Shown piece after piece: positions 32,403-41,900 of a stretch of 64,000 nt of DNA. Each line of letters starts with the position of its first letter. The first letter of the stretch is position 1. The translations under genes were made by a program, and so were the position numbers. Source of the stretch: Galbitalea sp. SE-J8 (lineage in GTDB: Bacteria; Actinomycetota; Actinomycetes; Actinomycetales; Microbacteriaceae); assembly GCF_030345695.1 (NCBI RefSeq), contig NZ_JAUASV010000002.1, forward strand, positions 186,001 to 250,000, read 5' to 3'. The notes beneath the pieces were generated by a model that worked only from the letters and a program-made list of their open reading frames with translations, did not search any database and was not told the DNA's origin.

Positions 32403-32474
32403 CCCCTGTAGCTCAGCCGGTAGAGCATCTGACTTTTAATCAGCGGGTCGTGGGTTCGAGCCCCACCGGGGGCA
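32402..32474 (+). tRNA. tRNA-Lys (TTT)
   Basis: A 73-nt cloverleaf with acceptor strands GCCCCTG and CGGGGGC (one G-U), anticodon loop CTTTTAA and T arm GTGGGTTCGAGCCCCAC. Its 3' end is the last host-type feature before the prophage lysis end, so it is the best candidate attachment site for the present prophage. The other att copy would lie beyond 64 kb. Confidence 0.93.
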
Positions 32475-32580
32475 CGTAAATTGCGGGTCTATACGTGCAC
32501 CGCATGCGCGATCCCGGGCGTCGAGGGGGCAGTCGCGCTCGGCGCGAGTTGTTCGCCTGCGAAGCGTTCGCTACTGTCGG

Positions 32581-33081
32581 GTGGTGCACCGACGAATCCT
32601 CGCGCTATCCCTTCTCCCGCTCGCCCTAACTGGATGCAGTACAGCATCCCCGCACACCCCGCCGTCTACCGCTGCGGTGCTCCCTTACGCAACGAACGAG
32701 CAGGTCGCGTCCGTTGTCGCCTCTAACGAGTCCGCCCTTCGCCGTGCAATAGGCAATCGGTTTGACTGCGCAGTGCGCATCGCCTTCGCCGCGACTGACC
32801 ACCTCTCTGCCGATGAGTGTTGGTCGGGTCGTCTGGACGCCGAGCGAGCCGCCCAGAATGTCCTGAACGGCTTGGCCGAGCTCGAACCTCCGCCCGAACT
32901 CGAAGCGCTCCTCGTCAAGACGAATGCCGCCCTCGCTCCTGTCGCCGCCAGACTCGAGGACACATGTGGCGATTCCATCTCGGATCATCCGAGCGAGGGC
33001 TGCTCCCTGGCTGTAGGCGCGCAGACACAAGCTCTCGGAGACCTCGAGACTTTACTGGACGCTTGGAAGCCATACCTTTGA
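32581..33081 (+). CDS. Putative secreted lipoprotein at the prophage edge
   Basis: A 166-aa protein with a short signal and lipobox LALTGC (cysteine about residue 19). The mature part has three further cysteine regions (FDCAVR, DECWSG, EDTCGD/EGCSLA) that could form disulfides. No family is recognised. It runs opposite to the lysis genes, and its GC content looks lower than that of its neighbours. It could be a lysogeny-expressed cargo gene (moron) or a host gene next to tRNA-Lys. It starts at GTG 32581 or 32584. Confidence 0.65.
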   Translation: MVHRRILALSLLPLALTGCSTASPHTPPSTAAVLPYATNEQVASVVASNESALRRAIGNRFDCAVRIAFAATDHLSADECWSGRLDAERAAQNVLNGLAELEPPPELEALLVKTNAALAPVAARLEDTCGDSISDHPSEGCSLAVGAQTQALGDLETLLDAWKPYL

Positions 33082-33122
33082 CCGACGCGTAGCGCAGGAC
33101 CTCTTGGACGGAACGCCAGAAG

Positions 33123-33162
33123 CGGCCCCCAGCCGCTCCCGATCTGGGGCGGCTGGGGGCCG
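33123..33162. terminator. Strong hairpin at the end of the lysis genes
   Basis: A 14-bp perfect stem: CGGCCCCCAGCCGC (33123-33136) and its inverse (33149-33162), with a 12-base loop. It lies between the convergent lipoprotein gene and the lysis operon, so it probably terminates both. No long T-run on either side. Confidence 0.75.
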
Positions 33163-33167
33163 TTGTG

Positions 33168-33248
33168 CTACTGGCAGGACTCGCAGACGAGCTCGTCCAT
33201 CGGGTCGACGGGGACCTCGTACCCGTCGACCGTGTCGCGGTCGGTCAC
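33168..33248 (-). CDS. Small 26-aa phage protein after the holin
   Basis: GTG start at 33248 overlapping the holin stop (GTGA), stop TAG at 33168-33170. The product is acidic, beginning MTDRDTVDGYEVP and ending ELVCESCQ, with a C-x2-C pair. Tiny genes with a terminal CESCQ-like end are plausible in actinophage lysis cassettes, but I cannot confirm a family. Confidence 0.5.
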   Translation of the reverse strand: MTDRDTVDGYEVPVDPMDELVCESCQ

Positions 33249-33517
33249 TTCGAGTACGCGTCGGGCGACTTGGCGAGGCCGAGCAGCCAGCCGAAGCGGG
33301 GCGACACGTACGTCTCGAGGACTCGGACGCCGATGTAGTACACCGCGGTCGCGGCAGCGAACAGGGTCGCTTCGAGCAGGCGGGACAGGTCGCCGTCGAC
33401 GGGCAGGCCGAGGGCGGTGAGCCCGGCGACGATCGCGCCGACGAGCGGCGGGACGAGCGTGCGGATGATCGACGCGGCCAGGGCGGCACCGGGGCCGCTT
33501 GCGGGAGTGGTGGTCAT
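33245..33517 (-). CDS. Holin-like membrane protein
   Basis: A 90-aa protein with two hydrophobic helices (VPPLVGAIVAGLTALGL, about residues 22-38, and LFAAATAVYYIGVRVLE, about 50-66) and a charged C-terminus. Size, topology and place after the endolysin fit a phage holin that permeabilises the membrane for lysis. ATG 33517 has AAGGAGACCCC directly upstream. Confidence 0.75.
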   Translation of the reverse strand: MTTTPASGPGAALAASIIRTLVPPLVGAIVAGLTALGLPVDGDLSRLLEATLFAAATAVYYIGVRVLETYVSPRFGWLLGLAKSPDAYSK

Positions 33518-33885
33518 GGGGTCTCCTTGTGTTTCTGACGCAGGCGCGCTACCTGCTCCGGGGTGAGGGTGTCTTCGAGGTTGTGGAGCCGTCGCCGGTC
33601 CTCGGCGGCGGCTTGCCGGTCGGTGAGCGCCTCGCGGCGGATGCCGCGCAGGTCGGACTTGATGCCGCCGACATCCGCGGCGAGGTTCGTCAGCCCGCGG
33701 ACGAGACCGGCGAACTGCTCGTCGAGGTCGTCGCGGAGGTTCACCGTGTGGTTGTTCTCGACACCATCGCGGGCTGCCTTCGCGTGCCGGCGCGTCGTCG
33801 TCGTGACAGCGCCTAGGTACCCGAGAAGGGCGGTGATGACCACGCCGACGAGCGCGAGCACACCGAGCGTCACGTCGTCGCTCAC
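33514..33885 (-). CDS. DUF2746-like membrane-anchored phage protein
   Basis: A 123-aa protein with one N-terminal transmembrane helix (VLALVGVVITALLGYLGAV) followed by NHTVNLRDDLDEQ and a coiled-coil C-terminus (REALTDRQAAAEDRRRLHNL). The N-x-x-x-L-R-D-D-L-D pattern matches DUF2746 proteins found in actinophage lysis cassettes. It could be a second lysis factor. GTG 33885 overlaps the endolysin stop by 4 bp. Confidence 0.65.
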   Translation of the reverse strand: MSDDVTLGVLALVGVVITALLGYLGAVTTTTRRHAKAARDGVENNHTVNLRDDLDEQFAGLVRGLTNLAADVGGIKSDLRGIRREALTDRQAAAEDRRRLHNLEDTLTPEQVARLRQKHKETP

Positions 33886-34301
33886 TTCCCGGGGTGCCGC
33901 TCGTTGTACGCGCGGACCTTCTTGTAGACCGTCGTCCACGGGACTCGCTTACCGGCCGGGGTGAGGCCGTGCGCGTGGGGGTACTTGCCGCCTGCGACGG
34001 CGAGCTCCTGGCCCGCTTTGATCTGGTAGCCGGGCGAGTGCACGACGTGCGCCATCTCGAGCAGGCAGAACGCCCACCCGGTCGGGTGCACGAGGACGGG
34101 CTGACCGCCGACGACATTCAGGGTGCCGTCGAACGGCGCGTGGACGATCTCGCCGGGGGTGAACACGTAGTCGGTGCCGCCGTTGAGGACGGTCGAGCCG
34201 TACGCCTTCCGGGACGCCGCGGAACGCAGCGCCGGGTTGCGGTGCTGCGCCCATGTCCACCCCTTCGCGCGGCCGGTGAACGGGTTGATGGTGCCAGGCA
34301 T
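33882..34301 (-). CDS. Putative endolysin, M23-like peptidase fold
   Basis: A 139-aa protein beginning MPGTINPFTGRAKGW. The central part (APFDGTLNVVGG, EMAHVVHSPGYQIKAGQELA, GGKYPHAHGLTP) resembles the lysostaphin/M23 beta-sheet core, with HAH in place of the H-x-H motif. The first zinc His and Asp are not in a standard H-x3-D context, so catalysis is uncertain. Position before the DUF2746-like and holin genes supports a cell-wall lysis role. ATG 34301 has GGAGGCATC upstream. Confidence 0.55.
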   Translation of the reverse strand: MPGTINPFTGRAKGWTWAQHRNPALRSAASRKAYGSTVLNGGTDYVFTPGEIVHAPFDGTLNVVGGQPVLVHPTGWAFCLLEMAHVVHSPGYQIKAGQELAVAGGKYPHAHGLTPAGKRVPWTTVYKKVRAYNERHPGK

Positions 34302-34322
34302 GATGCCTCCTAGAAACAACGA

Positions 34323-34344
34323 AGCCGCCCCGGTCGGGGCGGCT
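34323..34344. terminator. Hairpin between tail and lysis genes
   Basis: AGCCGCCCC (34323-34331) and its inverse GGGGCGGCT (34336-34344) with a 4-base loop. It lies between the tail-fibre gene and the endolysin, so it may attenuate late transcription into the lysis cassette. Confidence 0.6.
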
Positions 34345-34371
34345 GAGAGAGAAGGGGTTGAGCGGGGCCGG

Positions 34372-34956
34372 TCAGGGTGCGGTGAGGAACGACCCGCCGA
34401 TGACGACGTACGCGCCAGCACCACCGGCCTGCCCGATCGTGACGACCCCGGCCGCGTCGATCCACACGGCTGCCGCAGCACCGGCCGATGTCGCGGTCAG
34501 GAGCGTTCCCGTCGCGGGACGGAACCCGACCGGGAGTGTGCAGATCGTCTCCCCGGCTGTCCACGCGGCCGACCGCACCACGCGTCCGTTCAGTTCGACG
34601 GTCTTGCCGACCCGCCGGTAGGCGAGGTTCCCGAACGGGGTCGACTGCTGCGACGACCAGCTCGCGAAGAACGCCGACACGGCGATGTACCCGGAGTCGT
34701 GGGCGTAGACCTTCCATGCGCTGCCGGTGTACCGCCCGTAGCCGGCGACGCCGCCGCCGACGTTGACCACCGGAATCGTCATCCCGGGGTACGCGCCCGT
34801 CAGCGTGTTCAGGGCCGCGAGATCGGCCACCGGCGGGTGCTCGTACCGGTCGGCGACCGCGGCCACGATGTCGGTGCCGACCTTCTGCTCGTTGGGTGCT
34901 TCCAGCAGTGGCCAGAGCGACCCGTCTGCCGGCGGCAGGGGTGTGATCGTGGGCAA
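34372..34956 (-). CDS. Putative tail fibre / minor tail protein
   Basis: A 194-aa protein. The N-terminal half contains EAPNEQKVGTDIVAAVADRY, and the C-terminal half has fibre-like beta structure (YRRVGKTVELNGRVVRSAAW, CTLPVGFRPATGTLLTATSA), as seen at distal ends of tail fibres. It uses a TTG start at 34956, chosen because AGGAGG lies 7 bp upstream and homologous coding begins there. Probably receptor-facing; target unknown. Confidence 0.6.
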   Translation of the reverse strand: MPTITPLPPADGSLWPLLEAPNEQKVGTDIVAAVADRYEHPPVADLAALNTLTGAYPGMTIPVVNVGGGVAGYGRYTGSAWKVYAHDSGYIAVSAFFASWSSQQSTPFGNLAYRRVGKTVELNGRVVRSAAWTAGETICTLPVGFRPATGTLLTATSAGAAAAVWIDAAGVVTIGQAGGAGAYVVIGGSFLTAP

Positions 34957-34966
34957 TGTGGGCCTC

Positions 34967-35218
34967 CTAGGCTCGGGGTAGAACGATGGGGAGCCCGGTG
35001 TCGGGCTCGAAGGTGACGCCGGTGAACGGCCCCTCGGCGGGGTCGGCCGTGTAGGTGAGGCCCGCGACGCCCACGGCATCCGTGACGGTGCCGCGGACAT
35101 CGACCTGCAACGGCGCTACCGACACGATCCGGCACACGCTGACCCGCGTCGAGGGGAGGCCGGCAACGCGTTGCGCGAGCTGCGCCGCCGACCTCGTGGG
35201 CGGTCTACGAGTCGTCAT
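34967..35218 (-). CDS. Small tail-associated protein
   Basis: An 83-aa protein beginning MTTRRPPTRSAAQLAQRVAG, with a beta-rich C-terminus (RIVSVAPLQVDVRGTVTDAV). It overlaps the preceding minor tail gene by 14 bp and precedes the fibre gene. No named family is recognised; gene order suggests a baseplate or fibre-adaptor part. Confidence 0.55.
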   Translation of the reverse strand: MTTRRPPTRSAAQLAQRVAGLPSTRVSVCRIVSVAPLQVDVRGTVTDAVGVAGLTYTADPAEGPFTGVTFEPDTGLPIVLPRA

Positions 35219-36344
35219 CGGCGGTGCTCCTTGTCTGCGCGGTCATGTCGTGCGTGCGCAGGTCGACGGTGAACTGCTCGAGCAGGTGGGTGTAGTGCTG
35301 CGAGAACGCCATCGCGGACGCTGCGAGGTCCACCCGCACCACGTCCCCGGCTTCGAGGGCCGGGTTCGCGAGCGCACCGAGCTCGAGCGTCTCCGACGTG
35401 CCCGCGTACTTCGAGGTCAGGATCGCGAGGGCGATCTCGTCCGCTTCCTCCCGGGTCGCGGCCGTCGTCGACGTCACGTCCGGTGCGGACCGCACACCGA
35501 TCCCGAACCGGCCCGGCCACCTCGGGTGGGCAGGGTCGGCGATCGTCGCCGACCCGTACGAGAACGGCTGCGTGCCGTCCGTCGTGCCCGGCACGACCCG
35601 CACCCGGTTGTACAGCTTGTCGAGAGGCCGGGTTCGGCCGTACGACTTCACCGTGCCGCCGTCGCCGGTCGCGATCGTCCACACCGGCGCGTCCGTCAGG
35701 GTGGGCAGGTCGCGGATGCGGAACGCCCGCCCCGGGACGAAGAATCCCTCGGCCTTCGCGTCGGACAGAAGCGCCTTCAGCGCCTCCCGCGGCGACCCCG
35801 ACCACAGCTGCTGCGTGTGCAGCGTGCCGGTGTCGGTCATGGTGTTCTCGATCGTGATGCCGGGGAACACCATGCTGATGATCTGCTCGATGGCCGCCTT
35901 GCGGGTCATCGACGCTGCCTGCACCAGCGGCACCTCGAACGACATCGCCGACAGTGCCGCCCCGAAGTCGTTGATCGTGACTTTGAACGTGCCGTCCGGC
36001 TGCTGCTCGCCGACCGGGGCGGCCTGCCCCGACAAGACCGTCACGATCTCCGACTGGGAGCCCCAGTCGAACCCCGACCCGAGGTCGAAGATGGCGCCCT
36101 CGGTACCGATGACATCCCAGGTGGCGGCGACGCCACCATCCGCGACTGCCTGCCTGAGCGACGAGTTCGGCACCCGGACGGTCAGGTCCGCCTTGCGGCG
36201 GATGTCCTGACCGCCCGTCACCGACCATGACCCCGACTCGATCACGAGCGGGTACGTGTAGTCGTCGATCGACACCGTGAGGGAGTGGCCCCGCAGTGTC
36301 GACGTCGGGATCGACGCGAGAAACTGTGGGGACACGTCAAGCAC
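35205..36344 (-). CDS. Minor tail protein (DUF5047-like)
   Basis: A 379-aa protein with an N-terminal region (LRGHSLTVSIDDYTYPLVIE) and later PREALKALLSDAKAEGFFVP and YGRTRPLDKLYNRVRVVPG, matching the minor tail proteins that follow the big tail protein in actinophages. It probably belongs to the distal tail hub. GTG 36344 is chosen because GGAGG lies 8 bp upstream. Confidence 0.65.
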   Translation of the reverse strand: MLDVSPQFLASIPTSTLRGHSLTVSIDDYTYPLVIESGSWSVTGGQDIRRKADLTVRVPNSSLRQAVADGGVAATWDVIGTEGAIFDLGSGFDWGSQSEIVTVLSGQAAPVGEQQPDGTFKVTINDFGAALSAMSFEVPLVQAASMTRKAAIEQIISMVFPGITIENTMTDTGTLHTQQLWSGSPREALKALLSDAKAEGFFVPGRAFRIRDLPTLTDAPVWTIATGDGGTVKSYGRTRPLDKLYNRVRVVPGTTDGTQPFSYGSATIADPAHPRWPGRFGIGVRSAPDVTSTTAATREEADEIALAILTSKYAGTSETLELGALANPALEAGDVVRVDLAASAMAFSQHYTHLLEQFTVDLRTHDMTAQTRSTADDDS

Positions 36345-38949
36345 TGGGCACCCTCCGGTTCTGCATGAGATCAAGACGAGACGCCCACACGCCCGCGAGC
36401 TGCTGCCGCGTGTACCCGGCATCCATGAGCGCCTGACGCGACCACAGCGACTCCACGACCGTGATCGGCTCCACCGCCGCATCGACCGGCAACGACCACG
36501 ACCGGTAGTCGTAGTCGGGGTTCTCCACCGGGATCACCTCGTCGATGTCGCCGACCGAGTACCAGCCCGACTCGAACAGCACCCGCCACGACGGCGGGAT
36601 GAGGAACAGCACCGGCAGGTCATCATCGAGCAGCGCAAGAAGCTGCTGCCAGTGCGCCATGGTGACGGTCTCGACCTCGATCGTCCGCGACGTCGACAGC
36701 CTCCGCCCCGTGGAAGTCACGACCGGTTTCGCCTGCCCGATGATCTGATGCAGGGTCCGGGTCGACTTCCTCGACGAGTTGCCGAGCTTCGCGAGCCCCG
36801 ACTTCGAGTCGTCGACGTTCGACAACGCCAACGACAACGCCGGGGTGCGGGGGTGGATGATCCACGCGTCCGCAATGTCCGCCGTCAGGGTCAACGACTC
36901 CGACAGGACCGTGCCCGGGGCGGTCTGGTAGGCGTACTCCAGCCGGTACGTGACGGGCACCTCACGGTTGAACTCGTAGTCGTCGACCACCGCCGCGACC
37001 TGCCCGGACTGTGGTTGACGGCGCACGAGCACACCGTCGCGGTACAGCCGCAGCGTCGTGAACGGGTTCCCGGAGTCGGGGACGAACTGCGACACCGACC
37101 GCCGCGATGGCGACCCGCCGACCGCGCCATCCCACGAGTAGATCACCCCACTGTCGAACGGGTTCTCCGGTGTCACACCGGTGGTGTCGCCGGAGAACCA
37201 TCCGCCCGTGTAGACGCCGCCCATGATGGCGTAGTCGTCCCACCAGACATCCCCGCCGCCCTCGGCGGCACCGTTGAACAGCCGCACGAACGCTTCTGTC
37301 GCATCACCCGGAATGGTGAGGGTGAGGCGCAGATCGGTCCACCCCGCAGCGTTCGGCGGCTGCTCACTGGACACCTGCTGGTACACCCCGGCACCGTCCC
37401 GGTAGTAGCCGACGATGCAGCGCGCCTCGGCGATGACATCACCGGACTGCGGGGCAGGAAGCCAGCACCTCGCCATCACCGTGTACGTGCCCCCGGCTAC
37501 CATCCCGGCCCGCATCCCGCCGACATCACCCTCCGGGCTGTAGAACGACGCCGCCGCACTGCCACGCGGCGACACCCGCAACGCTTTCCTGCCGGTAGAC
37601 GCCCACACCGTCGACGCCCACCCGCACGCCCCGTTCGGGCCGCCACCAGTCACCGCCGGCGCACGCCGCTCCGACGCGGACGCGTTGTCGGCGCCCGCCC
37701 ACCCGTACTCGTACTCCGACACGTACTGGGCGTCGTCGTCCGGGTCGTCCGACACGGCAGTCACCCGGACCGCCGTCACCCCCACATAGTCCCCCGCACC
37801 GAACACCGACTGGTAGCCGGACCAGGCGAACCCGATCCGCATGAGAGCCGCACCTGCGGGAGGAGTGACCGTCCGCGACGTTCGCGCCCACACCCCCGCA
37901 ACCGGGGTCCAGTGCTCCTGCACCGCCGACGAGATCAGCGTCCCATCACTCGTGTAGAACGCCGCGTCGATCCGATTACCGGACGGTTTCGCCTTCGTCT
38001 GGAAGTAATCAGCGCTGACCGTGTACGAACGATCACCCGACACCGGAATCAACGACCCAAGCGACGTCTGAATATTCGCAGGCGATCCGGTGGGCGCAGC
38101 CGACCACGACAACCGAAACCAGTTCTTACCCCCGGTGACACCACCACCGCCGATAACACGTGTGGCGGTGGAACCCACCGTCCCGGCCCCCCACCCGGTG
38201 AACCCTGATTGTTGAGCCTGCGGGTTCACCACCGGGTTACCCGCTACCACGGTATTACCGTCGAAATACGGGAGCACCCGGGTCGCTTCCTCGAACAGCA
38301 ACCCGGTGAGGCCGATGAAGTCACCCGCCACGGCAGTCAGTGTGACGAAATTGACCGAAGCGGCGGCACCGGCAGCGCCCGGAGGGGCAACCGAGGGGAG
38401 CGTGCTCAACCGTGCCCACACACCAGACGACACGATCGCGGACGTGATGGGGCCATCGCCGATGAGTGCACCGTCCGCGTCCCACCACCTAACCCGGACC
38501 TGCACAATCCTGGTGGCATTCGCTGGTGCCGAATACACCCCCCACAGAGACGCCGTGTACGTGCGGCCCTCCACGACAGGGATCGGCGTGACCGCCTGCC
38601 CTGCCGCGTTCGGACCATACGAAATGGTCATCCCTCCGGGACCGTAGGAGGTGTTTAACCTCCGACGAAACCATGTCGGCATATCCGCTGTCGGGCCACC
38701 CACCGTCTGGTACGAACTGGACGCCGATCCCGAATTGGAAATCCACCCTCCCGCACCGGCGACCGCGCGAGGATTCGGGCACAGATTCGACCGCACCACG
38801 ACCGAGCCCGACACCGACTCGAACGACGGATTCACGGCCAGGTTCTGCACGCAATCCGCGGTCGGCTGCCACACCCCCGCAAACGACTTCACCGCAATCT
38901 GACACCGCGGAGGCGCCTCACCCGCAAACAGGGTCGCCTGCATCACCAT
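36337..38949 (-). CDS. Large minor tail protein with carbohydrate-binding-like modules
   Basis: An 870-aa protein. It contains several beta-sandwich modules introduced by NLAVNPSFE, NLCPNPRAVAGAGGW and NPVVNPQAQQSGF, followed by SYTVSADYF/TYTASLWGVY-type strands as in CBM-like domains. The C-terminal third (SLSNVDDSKSGLAKL onward) resembles phage distal-tail modules, with WRVLFESGWYSVGDIDEV. It is the likely sugar-binding tail component. The start at 38949 overlaps the tape-measure stop; ATG 38943 is an alternative. Confidence 0.7.
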   Translation of the reverse strand: MVMQATLFAGEAPPRCQIAVKSFAGVWQPTADCVQNLAVNPSFESVSGSVVVRSNLCPNPRAVAGAGGWISNSGSASSSYQTVGGPTADMPTWFRRRLNTSYGPGGMTISYGPNAAGQAVTPIPVVEGRTYTASLWGVYSAPANATRIVQVRVRWWDADGALIGDGPITSAIVSSGVWARLSTLPSVAPPGAAGAAASVNFVTLTAVAGDFIGLTGLLFEEATRVLPYFDGNTVVAGNPVVNPQAQQSGFTGWGAGTVGSTATRVIGGGGVTGGKNWFRLSWSAAPTGSPANIQTSLGSLIPVSGDRSYTVSADYFQTKAKPSGNRIDAAFYTSDGTLISSAVQEHWTPVAGVWARTSRTVTPPAGAALMRIGFAWSGYQSVFGAGDYVGVTAVRVTAVSDDPDDDAQYVSEYEYGWAGADNASASERRAPAVTGGGPNGACGWASTVWASTGRKALRVSPRGSAAASFYSPEGDVGGMRAGMVAGGTYTVMARCWLPAPQSGDVIAEARCIVGYYRDGAGVYQQVSSEQPPNAAGWTDLRLTLTIPGDATEAFVRLFNGAAEGGGDVWWDDYAIMGGVYTGGWFSGDTTGVTPENPFDSGVIYSWDGAVGGSPSRRSVSQFVPDSGNPFTTLRLYRDGVLVRRQPQSGQVAAVVDDYEFNREVPVTYRLEYAYQTAPGTVLSESLTLTADIADAWIIHPRTPALSLALSNVDDSKSGLAKLGNSSRKSTRTLHQIIGQAKPVVTSTGRRLSTSRTIEVETVTMAHWQQLLALLDDDLPVLFLIPPSWRVLFESGWYSVGDIDEVIPVENPDYDYRSWSLPVDAAVEPITVVESLWSRQALMDAGYTRQQLAGVWASRLDLMQNRRVPSA

Positions 38950-41900
38950 CCGGCCACCGTCCCGTCATTGTCGAAATCGATCAGCGCATCGTTGATGCGC
39001 ACGTCGATGAGGTCCGATAGCCGAACCCCGGTCCTGTTGATGAGCTGCACCGTCGTGCCGCCCGACTGCGAGCCGTAGCCCGCGGCCGACGACGACGGCT
39101 CCCACCGCGGCTGCGCCGCATCCGACGCGAGCAGCAGCGCGTTCGGAGACACCGACGCGGCCGTGAGCACCTGATCGGCCATGTCCGCAGCAGCAGCGAC
39201 CGCAGCCGGGGTGCTGTCCTTGAGGCCGAGCGCACCACCAATGCCGAACCAACTGAACGCCGCACGCGCCTTCTTCGACGGCGACGCGATCCCCAGCGAT
39301 GCCTTGATGCTCGCGAGCATCGCCTCACCCATCTGCGCCGCCACCGCGTTGAGCGCGTCCTGCTGGTCCTGGAGACCCTTCACGATGCCCTGACCGAACG
39401 CTATCGACACGTCATACGCACCCGACGATGCCGCATCCGCAAGCCCCGACGCGGCGTCCGCGAGCTGCGACTGCAACCCGGCGATCTCCTGCACCGCACC
39501 CGCACCACCCGCGAGCAACGCCTGCGCAGTCGCCGACGACCCGTTCTCCACGAACTCGTTCACGACCTGCTTGTAGGAAGCCGCATCGAGACCTTCCGCC
39601 TGGAGCGCTGCAAGGTCCTGCCGGAACTGCACCGCCGCCGCGATCCGATCACGCAGGTTCTTCTTGATATCGTCCGTGGTCCCGAGGGACCCGTCGAGGG
39701 CGTCCTGGAACGTGACGGCCTTACCATCGCGCATCTCCGTCCACTGGCGGACGATCTGCCCCTGCTTGTCCTTCAACGCGGCCGTGACATCCCCGAGGGA
39801 TATGAGCCCGTCGATGATCGACTGCCGGAACGATGCCTTGTCCGACACAGCCTGCGACAGCGCATCCTGCGCCTTCGCGAGAGTGTCGGCGATGATCTCC
39901 GTCTGCGTCGCCGCAGCCGACAACGCCGAGTTCTGCTGCGTCAGACCCCGCAGGTACTCGGCCCGCGTCTGCGGGTCGAGATTCGCAAGCACCGCCGCCG
40001 ACACGCCGGCCTGCGCTCTCGCGAGCTCATCACCGACCGTCCACGTCCGATCCACCTGAACGTGCAGGGCATCGTCCTGCTGACGGATGTACGCGAGCAG
40101 ACCATCACGGGTACCGGCGTCGATTCCGCCCTGATTGAACGTGTCGAGCACCTGGTCGGCGACATCCTGCGCTGCCGCCGACAGCCGCCCGATACGCCGC
40201 AACGCGTCATCATCAAGACCGATCCCGTCGCCCCACGACTTCGCCGCGTCCGCGATGCTTTTCCGTGCCTCAACGCCCGCTTCTTGCAGATCGACCACGG
40301 TCTGATTGATCGAGTCGAGCGCATCCTTCCGCGCGTCTTTCGAGATCAAACCTGCCTTGAAATCCGCGGCGATCTTCGCCCGAGCCGCGTCCGCCCCAGC
40401 GATGATGTCGCGGGCGGTCATGTTCACCCCGTCGACGTACCCGTTCTTCCCCCACGCGTCGGCCCACTTCGTGTCAGCCTGCGAGTGCACGTCGACCGTG
40501 GACACCTGCTCTTTGAGGGCCTTCGCCTTCGCCGCCGTGATCGCACCGGCCTTGACGGCCTTGTCGATCTTCGCGAGGGTCTGCTGCGCATCCGACGACA
40601 GCACCGACAGGTCCGACCCGTCCGGCAGGGTGCTCTTCAACGCCGTGTCGAGGTCGGCCGCGGCATCCGCCGCAGCCTTCGCCGCGGTCTTCGACGACGA
40701 CTTCCACTTGTCGACGAGCTTGTCGAGGGCAGTCTTCTCCTTCTTCGTGATGTCCTTGTCGGAGTACGCGTCGGATATGGCCCGCTTCTGCTTCTTCGCC
40801 ATCGACTGGATCGCTGCGACGGACTTGTAGGTGCCGTCCTTCGCCGTCGCTACCAGGTCCTCGATCTGGTCCCGGAACTTGTCCGTGCGGTCCTTCTGCG
40901 CCTGAGTCGCCTTCTTGTCTGCGGTCGACGCCGCCGCCGACGCCTTCTCGGATGCGTTGGACGCCGCAGTGCTGAACGACGCCGCGAACGTCGACTCAAT
41001 GTCCTTCGCGGCCTGCGCAGCCGCCTTGAGCTCATCGAGCCTGGCCCGAAGGTCCGAGACTCGAGCACGACCGGCGTTCGCAGTACTGCGCTCGATGGCA
41101 CCGTCACCAGCCGATGCCTCCTGCAACGTGAGGGCACTTTCAGCGGCGGTGAGGTTCGCCTCCGTGATCTGCTGCGCCGCGGCAATCGACTGCGACCCGT
41201 CGAGCAGCACCGACCACTTCTGATCCGTCACAGCGAAGAATGCATCCTTGACCAAGCTCATGACCTTGGTCGTGTCGACACCCGAGGCCTTCAGCCCTGC
41301 AAGCATCCCCATCAGGGAGCCCTGGAACTTTGTGCTGTCGCCCCCGGCTTTCGCGGCGAGGGCGTCGATGGCGTCGGTGAGCGCGGCGGCGTTCTCGACC
41401 CCGCCCGCGGTCGACTCATCCATCGACTTGCCGTTGTCGACGATCGACTTCGAGAGCGAATCGATCGCCTTCTGCGCCTTCTCGGCGCTGGTCACATCGG
41501 AGAATACGCTCTTGAGCTTGTCGTCGAGCCCGTCGACCTCGTACGCAGCGTTCTTCACCTTGTCCGCGGTGGCGTCGAGGGCCTCGCCGGTCGCGTCGAG
41601 CTGACGCTTCTTCGCGGCGATCGAGTCCGCCGTCGACTTGGCCTGGTCGTTGATCTGGTTGAGCCAGTCCCGCGCCTGAAGGCCCGCCTTCGAGATCGTG
41701 AACTGCCCGCGCGCGTTCGTGGTCTTCTCCGCCGCGATGATCGCGAGCAGCTTGTCCCGGAACTTGTCGAGCTCCGGCCCGCCCTCGGCGATGGCCTTCG
41801 CGAGGCCGGACGTCGACACCCCGGCGTCGTTCATGCCCTTGATGACGTCGCCGATATCCTCGGCGATTTTCTGGTACGTGTTCGCTGTGACGGCGCCCGT

